Of a stretch of 5,479 nt of DNA, positions 1 through 5,479 are shown in pieces; positions within the stretch are counted from its first letter, which is position 1; each line of letters opens with the position of its first letter. Under the pieces are notes generated by a model, which saw only the letters and a list, made by a program, of their open reading frames with translations, was not told the origin of the DNA and searched no databases. The position numbers were made by a program, and so were the translations under genes. The DNA lies in assembly GCA_013042795.1 (NCBI GenBank), contig JABDPK010000083.1, forward strand, positions 1 through 5,479. Direction: 5' to 3'. The stretch is from Saprospiraceae bacterium (GTDB lineage Bacteria; Bacteroidota; Bacteroidia; Chitinophagales; Saprospiraceae).

Positions 1-158
1 ACTGTGTAATGGATACTATCTTCTTACCATTCCCTCATCCTCTGACTTACTGAAGAGAAAACCAATTTACACACTAAAAAAAATAATTTGCTAAATAAGA
101 TCACATTCAGAATACTGAAGGTCATAGAGAACAAAGAAAATATCAAATTTTACATTCC

Positions 159-180
159 GCCTACGGTTTAAACCGTAGGC
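159..180. repeat. Perfect 22 bp palindrome A, unit 1
   Basis: The left arm GCCTACGGTTT is followed directly by its exact reverse complement, with TTTAAA at the centre. As RNA or single-stranded DNA it would fold into a 9 bp stem with a TTAA loop. On the plus strand it is followed by CTTTTATC, so it could act as a weak intrinsic terminator, but the T run is only four bases. The outer GTAGGC arm is also compatible with REP-like elements mobilised by REP-associated tyrosine transposases; no such transposase is in the window. Confidence 0.85.
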
Positions 181-213
181 TTTTATCACAGAACCCCTTA
201 CATCTGCCCAAAT

Positions 214-235
214 GCCTACCATTTAAATGGTAGGC
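214..235. repeat. Perfect 22 bp palindrome B, unit 1
   Basis: The left arm GCCTACCATTT is followed by its exact reverse complement. It shares the outer GCCTAC/GTAGGC and the central TTTAAA with palindrome A. The two bases between them differ (CA instead of GG), with matching changes on the other arm (TG instead of CC), so pairing is kept. It lies 33 bp after palindrome A. No T run follows it, so terminator function is less likely than for A. Confidence 0.85.
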
Positions 236-249
236 CAATCAAGCCATTC

Positions 250-278
250 TTGACCAGGCACACTACAGTATACTATTG
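250..278 (+). promoter_or_regulatory. Possible Bacteroidota-type promoter in unit 1
   Basis: TTG at 250-252 and TACTATTG at 271-278 are 18 bp apart. The known Bacteroidota sigma-ABfr pattern is a -33 TTG and a -7 TAnnTTTG about 19-20 bp apart, so the -7 box matches in all but one defined position. The transcript would start just after this site and read rightward through unit 2 and its palindromes. The equivalent -7 box in unit 2 (580-587) is TACTAGCG, which no longer fits. Such short motifs arise often by chance in AT-rich DNA. Confidence 0.2.
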
Positions 279-291
279 GGTGAAATCTGAA

Positions 292-326
292 TTATACTTT
301 TACTTGATACTGTGTAATGGATACTA
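292..326 (-). repeat. Degenerate heptad repeat at the unit 1/unit 2 junction
   Basis: Read on the minus strand, this stretch breaks into 7 bp steps resembling (A/C)AGTA(C/T)N. The clearest are CAGTATC at 306-312 and AAGTAAA at 299-305, followed in phase by two poorer copies. It spans the junction of the two large repeat units at 308/309. The match is weaker than at 608-635 and 4147-4181, and would not be called without them. Confidence 0.4.
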
Positions 327-467
327 TCTTCTTACCATTCCCTCATCCTCTGACTTACTGAAGAGAAAACCAATTTACACACTAAAAAAAATAATATGCA
401 TAAATAAAATCACATTCAGAATACTGATGGTCACAGAGAAAAAAGAAAATATCAAATTTTACATTCC

Positions 468-489
468 GCCTACGGTTTAAACCGTAGGC
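468..489. repeat. Perfect 22 bp palindrome A, unit 2
   Basis: This is identical to the palindrome at 159-180, with the same flanks, including CTTTTATC on the right. It sits exactly 309 bp downstream of the first copy. Confidence 0.85.
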
Positions 490-522
490 TTTTATCACAG
501 AACCCCTTACATCTGCCCATAT

Positions 523-544
523 GCCTACCATTTAAATGGTAGGC
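523..544. repeat. Perfect 22 bp palindrome B, unit 2
   Basis: This is identical to the palindrome at 214-235. The 33 bp spacer to palindrome A is kept, with one base change in it (A211 in unit 1 against T520 here). Confidence 0.85.
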
Positions 545-607
545 CAATCAAACCATTCTTGACCAGGTACACTACAGTATACTAGCGGGTGAAACAATTA
601 TTATACT

Positions 608-635
608 CGTACTTTATACTGATTACTTTGTACTT
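608..635 (-). repeat. Heptad repeat run, four in-phase copies
   Basis: On the minus strand four consecutive 7-mers fit (A/C)AGTA(C/T)N: 629-635 (AAGTACA), 622-628 (AAGTAAT, one mismatch), 615-621 (CAGTATA) and 608-614 (AAGTACG). A further AGTAT core at 603-607 is one base out of phase. The run marks the end of the 309 bp tandem array and lies just beyond the 3' end of the minus-strand gene ending at 647. The motif matches the run at 4147-4181. Confidence 0.7.
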
Positions 636-645
636 AAAAAAAAAA
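636..645 (-). terminator. T10 tract after the stop codon, possible terminator
   Basis: On the minus strand the TAG stop at 649-647 is followed by one G and then ten Ts. A long T tract at this place suits transcription termination. However, I see no GC-rich hairpin immediately before it: the preceding sequence is the purine-rich Lys/Arg tail of the gene. It is therefore a weak or unconventional terminator at best. Confidence 0.3.
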
Positions 646-646
646 C

Positions 647-1930
647 CTACGTCTTCCTTTTCTTCTTCTTAGCAGCAGGAAACAATACATTGTTCAAAAT
701 CAGTCTGTAACCCGGTGAATTGGGGTGTAGATTAAGGTCCGTTTCCGGATCTCCAACAAAATGCCTGTAATCTTCAGGGTCATGGCCTCCGTAGAATGTC
801 CAGGTGCCATATCCATATGTGCCATGAATATAACGGGCTTCGTTAATTGCATTATTCTCTCCCATGATCAAAACATCGGATTTAATCTGGTTTTTATGGT
901 AAGCGGTTGTCTGCCCCATAAAGCCTTTCACTGTGCGTGTATGATTTTGTGTAAGCATAGCCGGGATAGGATCCCATTTAGCTGAAAAATCAAAGAGGGT
1001 GAAATAATCTGTATTCGGTGTGATCTTTCTTTTACGATGGTCAATGCTGGAAAATTCATATTCCAGTGGATTCCTGATCAGGGTGAAATCCTTAAAAGCA
1101 AAACAATTGTCATATTGCAATTTTTCCTGGGCCGTCGGATCAGCGCCATCTCCATCATATATTTCTGCGCAAATATCGACACCATTTGAAGCCAGTGCGA
1201 TATCATAGGTATCTGTTGCTGAACACATTGCAAACATAAAACCGCCGCCTTCTACATATTCCCTGATTTTTTTTACGACCGATAGCTTCAATGCAGATAC
1301 TTTTTCGAAACCGAGACTGTAGGCCAGTTGCTCCATTTTACGTTGATTCTCCTTGTACCACGGTTTGTTGGACTGTGACTGGTAAAACTTGCCGTACTGT
1401 CCCGTAAAATCCTCATGATGAAGATGAAGCCAGTCATATTGTGCCAGTTTATCTTCAAGAACATCCCTGTCGTATATGGTCTCATACGGGATCTCAGCAT
1501 AGGTCAGCACCAATGTGACTGCATCATCCCAGGGCTGTACTTTCTCTCCTTTAGCGTTGAAATCAGGGGTATATACGGCAATTTTGGGTGCCTGTTGGAG
1601 TTTTATAACCTCCTGGTTGAGTTCGGGGTGACTTATATCTTCACGTATCTTATGAAACTGGGCATTTGGTATGACTTCATAGGTCACACCTCTTGTTTTA
1701 CACTCCTTTTCAAATAGTGGATTGCTTTGAAAAGCAAAACTTCCTCCCCTGTAATTTAAAAGCCAGTAAGCTTCTCCCCCGTTTTCAAGAATCCAGTATG
1801 TAATTCCATATGCTTTCAGGTGATTCTTTTGTGCATCGTGGTCCATCGGAATTAAAATGTAAGAAGCATTCAGACAAACTGCCATAAGCATGCAACTCAG
1901 AACATAAAAAGTACGTTTCATATATTTCAT
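647..1930 (-). CDS. Secreted GATase-like protein of the Bacteroidota family labelled 'asparagine synthetase B'
   Basis: This 427-residue product starts with a signal peptide: Lys/Arg at 2-6, a hydrophobic core at about 8-20, and likely cleavage after Ala22. It is probably periplasmic. Cys19 is preceded by Val, so a lipobox is unlikely. After cleavage come the family hallmarks LIPMD (26-30), QKNHLKAYGITYW (34-46) and WLLNYRGGSF (56-65). Databases often name this family asparagine synthetase B, but I see none of the AsnB glutaminase or ATP-pyrophosphatase motifs, so that name should not be taken as function. A Rossmann-like stretch (KIAVYTPDF, 116-124), YDWLHLHHEDF (165-175) and GGGFMFAMCSA (228-238) resemble a class I glutamine amidotransferase-like fold, with Cys236 where the nucleophile would sit and GGHDPED (381-387) near the end. 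The C-terminus is a basic AAKKKKRKT tail. The ATG at 1930 has no Shine-Dalgarno sequence, as is usual in this phylum; Met4 is an alternative start. The gene is transcribed divergently from the vWA gene. Substrate and reaction are unknown. Confidence 0.85.
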   Translation of the reverse strand: MKYMKRTFYVLSCMLMAVCLNASYILIPMDHDAQKNHLKAYGITYWILENGGEAYWLLNYRGGSFAFQSNPLFEKECKTRGVTYEVIPNAQFHKIREDISHPELNQEVIKLQQAPKIAVYTPDFNAKGEKVQPWDDAVTLVLTYAEIPYETIYDRDVLEDKLAQYDWLHLHHEDFTGQYGKFYQSQSNKPWYKENQRKMEQLAYSLGFEKVSALKLSVVKKIREYVEGGGFMFAMCSATDTYDIALASNGVDICAEIYDGDGADPTAQEKLQYDNCFAFKDFTLIRNPLEYEFSSIDHRKRKITPNTDYFTLFDFSAKWDPIPAMLTQNHTRTVKGFMGQTTAYHKNQIKSDVLIMGENNAINEARYIHGTYGYGTWTFYGGHDPEDYRHFVGDPETDLNLHPNSPGYRLILNNVLFPAAKKKKRKT

Positions 1931-2015
1931 TTAATACTAAGTATCTACAAAGTAACTTAACGTAAATGACATTAGCACTGTTTTAATAATCAAAGCATTA
2001 ATATATTTTTAATAT
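1931..2015. promoter_or_regulatory. Divergent intergenic region, probable promoters for both neighbours
   Basis: This 85 bp AT-rich spacer separates the two divergent starts, so it should hold promoters in both directions. I cannot find a full TTG/TAnnTTTG pair with correct spacing on either strand. The nearest is TACTTTG on the minus strand, one base short between TA and TTTG and without a -33 partner. Two AAGTA motifs (1939-1945 and 1950-1956) and an 11 bp inverted repeat ATACT-A-AGTAT (1934-1944) lie next to the minus-strand start. No Shine-Dalgarno sequence precedes either gene. Confidence 0.5.
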
Positions 2016-4139
2016 TTGCAAACGAATTATACATTGCCTTTGGAAAATATACAAATTTCATATCCATCCTATTTCCTGTTCATCATCCTGCTTATCGCAC
2101 TTTTATTTGCTTTGGGGCTCTATTTCAGGGACAGGAAAATGAAAGAAACAAAAAAGTGGCTGCCGCTTGCCCTCGGTTTCTTAAGATATTTTTCCATTTT
2201 TGGTTTACTCTTCTTGTTACTGACACCCCTTTTCAAGAATCTTCTGACTGAAAAGCAGAAGCCAATCGTGGTCGTTGCCAATGATATCAGTAAATCTGTT
2301 ATCGAATCTACCGAATTTAATAACCTGGATAGCCTGCAACTCAAAAAGCAAAACTTCATTTCAAATCTTTCAGAAGATTTTGATATTGTAGAAATTGAAT
2401 TTGCCGAAAGGATGAGTTTCAATAACCAGGATTCCATTAATACGGAATCAAGCAATATTTCGGCTCCCCTGGAATACATTTCAGAATCATATGAAGATCA
2501 AAACCTGGGTGCAGTAGTACTCATTAGCGATGGGATCTTCAATGAAGGAAAAAATCCTCTGTACGCAGACGTAAGAATTGCATCCCCCCTTTATACGGTG
2601 CCGCTTGGTGACACATCCATAAGGACAGATCTGATGATAAGAAACGTCCTGCATAACCGGCTGGCTTATCTTGACGATCAGTTCCTGATTGAAGCAGACA
2701 TCCAGGCCTATAATTCAAATGGCAAAAGAACTGCATTAAACCTATACAAAATAGTCAACGGGAAGGCCCAGCTGATGGAAAGTCAGCAAATAACTATCGA
2801 CAAGGACAGATTTTTCAAATCATTCCAGTTTGAAGTAAAGGCAGACCAGGTCGGCAATGTAAAATACCAGTTAAGCCTTGGAAGAATAGATAATGAGATC
2901 AGTTATCAAAACAACAGCAGGAACCTGTATATAGAAGTTTTGGATGCAAGGCAGAAAATCCTGATTCTTGCCGAAGCACCTCACCCGGATATCAAGGCAT
3001 TGAAGGCAATCATCTCGAATAATAAAAATTATGAATTCGAACTTTTTTATGCTAATGAAAATCCTGGCCTATTAGCAAATTATGATCTGGTTATATTTCA
3101 TAATCTGCCAAGCCAGAAGAATCCTGTGAAAAATATAGTTGACCAGGTCAATACAATAAAGAAACCCGTCATCTATTTTGCCGGTTCATCCAGTGATATC
3201 AAGCGTTTCAACGAAATACAGGATGTACTGAAAATTGAAGGAGGCAAACCCAATCTGAATAATGTGACTCCAGTACTCTCAGATGATTTCAAGTTGTTCA
3301 CCCTGAGTGATCATTTTAAAGGCAACATCAGTACATTCGTGCCTTTGAAATCACTTTTTGGCAATTACCTGATAACACCAACAAGTACGACCCTGCTCAA
3401 CCAGAAAATTGGTAATGTAGAGACCAACTATCCCCTGATTTCATATTCCGATTTCAATAACCACAAACAAGCGGTCATCGCAGGTGAAGGACTTTGGAAA
3501 TGGAGACTGATGGAATATGCTGAATTTGAAAACCATGACATAAGCTCAGAACTTCTTATAAAATCAATTCAGTACCTCACTTCCAAAGAAGATAAACGAC
3601 CATTCAGGGTATATACGAATAAGAAATCCTATAAAGAAAACGAAAGCATTTCATTCGATGCTCAACTGTACAATGCTTCTTTTGAATCCGTTAATGATCC
3701 TGAAGCTTACCTTGTAATCACCGACCAGGAAGGAAAGAACTATGACTTTACTTTTTCCAAATCCAATAATTATTATGTCCTCGATGCCGGAAGATTTCCC
3801 GAGGGTAATTATAATTATACGGCAACTACAAATTACAACGGGAAAAAACTGTCTGCATCAGGAAAATTCAATATCCAGTCTGTTTTGAAAGAAAAATTCG
3901 ATTTGACAGCAAAACATGATATGCTATATCAACTGAGTCGAAAATTTAATGGAGAAGTGGTTTACCCGGCAGAATTTTCAAAGCTGGAATCACTTATCAG
4001 GAATGACGAATCTATAAAACCAATCCTGTACCAGAAGACTGAAACGGAATCATTGCTTAATCTCAAATGGCTCCTTGGCCTGTTTATACTTTTACTCAGT
4101 ATAGAGTGGTTCTTCCGACGGTATTTCGGCAGTTACTGA
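2016..4139 (+). CDS. Three-helix inner-membrane protein with vWA domain and GATase-like region
   Basis: The product is 707 residues. Two N-terminal membrane helices (about 18-37 and 50-72) and one near the C-terminus (about 683-700, ending EWFFRRYFGSY) frame a large soluble part. A von Willebrand A domain starts at IVVVANDISKS: Asp90, Ser92 and Ser94 form the DxSxS metal-site motif, and VVLISDG (167-173) is the usual later vWA strand. A beta-rich region follows (about 205-310). Next is a GATase1-like Rossmann segment (KILILAE 314-320, YDLVIFHNLPS 356-366, VIYFAG 385-390) with no visible nucleophile Cys, then GEGLWKWRL (490-498) and another beta-sandwich-like region (about 525-620). This is the layout of large Bacteroidota vWA membrane proteins related loosely to BatA/BatB; the exact role is unknown. 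A metal-dependent protein-binding function in the periplasm is inferred. The start is TTG at 2016: TAA lies in frame at 2010-2012 and no in-frame ATG occurs before the first helix. TTG at 2034 or 2040 would also keep that helix. Confidence 0.85.
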   Translation: MQTNYTLPLENIQISYPSYFLFIILLIALLFALGLYFRDRKMKETKKWLPLALGFLRYFSIFGLLFLLLTPLFKNLLTEKQKPIVVVANDISKSVIESTEFNNLDSLQLKKQNFISNLSEDFDIVEIEFAERMSFNNQDSINTESSNISAPLEYISESYEDQNLGAVVLISDGIFNEGKNPLYADVRIASPLYTVPLGDTSIRTDLMIRNVLHNRLAYLDDQFLIEADIQAYNSNGKRTALNLYKIVNGKAQLMESQQITIDKDRFFKSFQFEVKADQVGNVKYQLSLGRIDNEISYQNNSRNLYIEVLDARQKILILAEAPHPDIKALKAIISNNKNYEFELFYANENPGLLANYDLVIFHNLPSQKNPVKNIVDQVNTIKKPVIYFAGSSSDIKRFNEIQDVLKIEGGKPNLNNVTPVLSDDFKLFTLSDHFKGNISTFVPLKSLFGNYLITPTSTTLLNQKIGNVETNYPLISYSDFNNHKQAVIAGEGLWKWRLMEYAEFENHDISSELLIKSIQYLTSKEDKRPFRVYTNKKSYKENESISFDAQLYNASFESVNDPEAYLVITDQEGKNYDFTFSKSNNYYVLDAGRFPEGNYNYTATTNYNGKKLSASGKFNIQSVLKEKFDLTAKHDMLYQLSRKFNGEVVYPAEFSKLESLIRNDESIKPILYQKTETESLLNLKWLLGLFILLLSIEWFFRRYFGSY

Positions 4140-4146
4140 TGTTAAT

Positions 4147-4181
4147 CAGTATAAAGTACTAAGTATGAAATACGCAGTACT
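4147..4181 (+). repeat. Heptad repeat run, five in-phase copies, between convergent genes
   Basis: Five consecutive 7-mers fit (A/C)AGTA(C/T)N with at most one mismatch: 4147-4153, 4154-4160 (AAGTACT), 4161-4167 (AAGTATG), 4168-4174 (AAATACG) and 4175-4181 (CAGTACT). They fill most of the 46 bp gap between two convergent stop codons. Because AGTACT is self-complementary, 4155-4181 also forms an imperfect hairpin: 12-base arms with 10 pairs around a GAA loop. This could help terminate transcription from either side, but no T run follows. Confidence 0.75.
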
Positions 4182-4185
4182 CCTC

Positions 4186-5479
4186 TTAATGTGCTATGAC
4201 TATCCTTTTTGTGGTAAACCGATCACCGCTGAATAACTTCAGGAAATAAATACCACTTTCCAGCCTTGTTCCATCAAAAGGAAATATTTGTTTCCCGGAC
4301 ACTTTTCCATAATTCCTGGACGCAATCCTTTTTCCTGTAAGGTCAGTTACTTCCATTCTTACGTCCGTTGGTTCTTCAAAATCCATTTCAATATGACCGA
4401 CTGAAGTCAAAGGATTAGGGTATACTTCAATGCTATTATCTATTTCAACATCAATGGTACTGGTCAATCCCTCTGAAACCGCCTCCTCTATCGTCGTACT
4501 TTGGGCATTGTCTACAACACCTGGTGGCGGCGTGACAAAAGCACTGACTATGTGCATGTTTTCATGGTTGAATTGATCAGGAATGGTATATGTAAACCTG
4601 TGAGTTATACTTGACCCTGTCTTGATTTCCTGGCCTGCATATGCACCTTCCATCCCTGCATAAGGTGTAAACATATATCGTCCGACATGATTGTAAACCA
4701 TCTGGCTGGCTGGAACGGGTGTAGGCAATAATTCATATCCTCCCATGACGCCTGATCCTCCCCCGGCATAGGCATTAGCCTGGTTATAACCACTTGTCGT
4801 TCCGGTTACATTGTCCTCTGTCAATCCAACAAAAAGTTTTAATTCATCACCTTGCAAATCATAATTGAAGTGTGTTGTAATATCAATGATTAATTCCCTG
4901 GTAAATGCATCATATTCAGCACCATGAGTCAGGTATGCAATAGGTGAACCCTGAACCCTGGTTACAAAAGCCGGTTCCATTGCAGAAGGATCCATGACAG
5001 ATTCCCTATTCATAACTACGCTCGGAAACCCGGTGAATCCCGGCCAGCCTGTCAAACCATCATCCCAGGCAGGAACCTCCATGGGATCCCTGTTGTGTAC
5101 TGCTACACCAACGAAGTGATCAGGATATCTTTCAGTAAGAAGATTCATGAAAACATCACCACGAGGACACCACTGGCACCAGGTGCCTGTACCCTCTTCT
5201 ACCAGTATTTTCTTTTTATCAGCAGGTGTAAAACCTTCCAAAACGATATTCTGGATATTGTTACACAAGTTTTCATCGGCATCCATGCCGTTGACTTTTA
5301 ATATTTGAAGATTAACAGTGTTGGCTCCTCTTTCAAGAATTACCGAAGCATCAATATCGATTAATTCACTTCCCCCGGGAAGTATCGATAAATTATCATA
5401 AGATTCCTGGATTTGCATATTATTGACCGTGACACCAAGATCAACTGAACTGATTGTTTCAGATCCTTCATTGGAGATG
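4186..5479 (-). CDS. Omp28-like thioredoxin-fold CxxC protein with T9SS C-terminal sorting domain (5' end missing)
   Basis: The frame is open to the right edge, so the start and any signal peptide lie outside; at least 430 residues are present. Numbering here is from the internal Met codon at 5418-5416. The 20 residues before it plus 1-60 look like an Ig-like/CARDB-type beta domain found in Bacteroidota surface proteins (phrases such as SNEGSETISSVDLGVTVNN). Next comes an Omp28-type domain: KKKILVEEGTGTWCQWCPRG (68-87), with Cys81 and Cys84 as a CxxC pair, and TGFPS (129-133) placed like the thioredoxin cis-proline loop. The region up to about 300 matches the body of Omp28-like proteins. After a linker, 330-410 is a T9SS type A sorting domain: EVYPNPL (331-337), MEVTDLTGKRI (355-365), LESGIYFLKL (386-395) and TTKRIVI (402-408). 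The protein should be exported by Sec, carried across the outer membrane by T9SS, and cleaved at this domain. A redox or disulfide role is inferred; the partner is unknown. Confidence 0.88.
   Translation of the reverse strand, partial: ISNEGSETISSVDLGVTVNNMQIQESYDNLSILPGGSELIDIDASVILERGANTVNLQILKVNGMDADENLCNNIQNIVLEGFTPADKKKILVEEGTGTWCQWCPRGDVFMNLLTERYPDHFVGVAVHNRDPMEVPAWDDGLTGWPGFTGFPSVVMNRESVMDPSAMEPAFVTRVQGSPIAYLTHGAEYDAFTRELIIDITTHFNYDLQGDELKLFVGLTEDNVTGTTSGYNQANAYAGGGSGVMGGYELLPTPVPASQMVYNHVGRYMFTPYAGMEGAYAGQEIKTGSSITHRFTYTIPDQFNHENMHIVSAFVTPPPGVVDNAQSTTIEEAVSEGLTSTIDVEIDNSIEVYPNPLTSVGHIEMDFEEPTDVRMEVTDLTGKRIASRNYGKVSGKQIFPFDGTRLESGIYFLKLFSGDRFTTKRIVIAH

Larger units (their letters stand above)
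1..308. repeat. Tandem non-coding repeat, unit 1 (~308 bp)
   Basis: This unit is repeated directly downstream at an offset of 308 bp, rising to 309 bp after a one-base insertion near position 92. By hand alignment the two units differ at about 18 substitutions plus one indel (about 94% identity). Eight of the substitutions lie in the last ~25 bases. The first 87 bases are identical, as is the 78 bp stretch 133-210. No conserved reading frame runs through both copies: the frame open in unit 2 meets a stop near position 92 in unit 1. The unit holds two perfect palindromes (159-180 and 214-235), and its end runs into a heptad repeat. The window opens at the first base homologous to unit 2, so this may be an internal member of a longer array. 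Function is unknown; a mobile non-autonomous element or a structured RNA are both possible. Confidence 0.9.
309..617. repeat. Tandem non-coding repeat, unit 2 (~309 bp)
   Basis: This is the second copy of the unit at 1-308, directly abutting it. Palindromes lie at 468-489 and 523-544, each exactly 309 bp from its counterpart. Similarity to unit 1 decays from about 584 and continues weakly through a heptad run to about 621. A third unit would start near 618, but only the first few bases (ACTG) match, so the array ends here. The two perfect palindromes are unchanged between units, but so is much of the flanking sequence, so their conservation is not by itself proof of selection. Confidence 0.9.

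Noticed and set aside
239..253. Small hairpin TCAAG-CCATT-CTTGA
   Set aside because: The stem is only 5 bp, and unit 2 carries G to A in the stem without a compensating change.
250..274. Sigma70-type promoter TTGACC...TATACT in unit 1
   Set aside because: The spacer is 13 bp instead of about 17 bp, and this phylum does not normally use that consensus.
250..480. Open frame of 76 codons on the plus strand across the repeat units
   Set aside because: It starts with TTG, straddles the unit junction, ends inside palindrome A, and the equivalent frame in unit 1 is broken by a stop. The two copies show no protein-like conservation.
1..617. CRISPR array
   Set aside because: The units are ~309 bp and near-identical throughout; there are no 20-50 bp repeats with unique spacers and no cas genes.
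1..617. Integron cassette array with attC sites
   Set aside because: Palindromes are perfect and short, no gene cassettes lie between them, and no integrase is present.
761..1717. Several plus-strand open frames of 60-100 codons inside the first gene
   Set aside because: They lie antisense to a well-supported gene with clear family motifs and have no recognisable protein features.
2010..2018. TAATATTTG as a -7 promoter box for the vWA gene
   Set aside because: Its internal spacing is three bases rather than two, it overlaps the start codon, and no -33 TTG lies at the right distance.
4605..5301. Short open frames overlapping the Omp28-like gene on both strands
   Set aside because: They are out-of-frame shadows of a gene supported by the CxxC motif and the sorting domain.
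4186..5418. Treating the Omp28-like gene as complete from the Met codon at 5418
   Set aside because: The frame continues open for 20 more codons to the window edge with Ig-like protein sequence, and no signal peptide follows the internal Met.

Overview
The window looks like chromosomal DNA from a Bacteroidota bacterium. The evidence is a Por/type IX secretion (T9SS) C-terminal sorting domain, an Omp28-type CxxC protein, a secreted protein of the Bacteroidota family usually labelled 'asparagine synthetase B', AT-rich gene starts without Shine-Dalgarno sequences, and moderate-to-low GC. Genus cannot be assigned. T9SS points to an environmental or oral-type lineage rather than gut Bacteroides.

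Layout: positions 1-646 hold no credible gene. They contain two tandem copies of a ~309 bp non-coding unit. Each copy carries two perfect 22 bp palindromes 33 bp apart, and the unit junctions run through a degenerate 7 bp repeat. The left edge of the window begins at the first base of a unit, so further copies may lie outside. Next come a minus-strand gene for a secreted GATase-like protein (647-1930), an 85 bp divergent spacer, and a plus-strand gene for a three-helix membrane protein with a vWA domain (2016-4139, TTG start). A 46 bp convergent spacer, mostly five in-phase heptads, follows. Last is a minus-strand gene for an Omp28-like, T9SS-sorted protein (4186 to the right edge, 5' end outside the window).

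How the genes relate: all three products are predicted to act in or beyond the cell envelope. They are not in one operon: the first two are divergent and the last two convergent, so a shared pathway cannot be claimed. The most unusual content is the non-coding repeat unit, whose two palindromes share outer arms but differ by paired, complementary changes in the middle, and the heptad repeats seen in two of the three gaps, with only scattered traces in the third.
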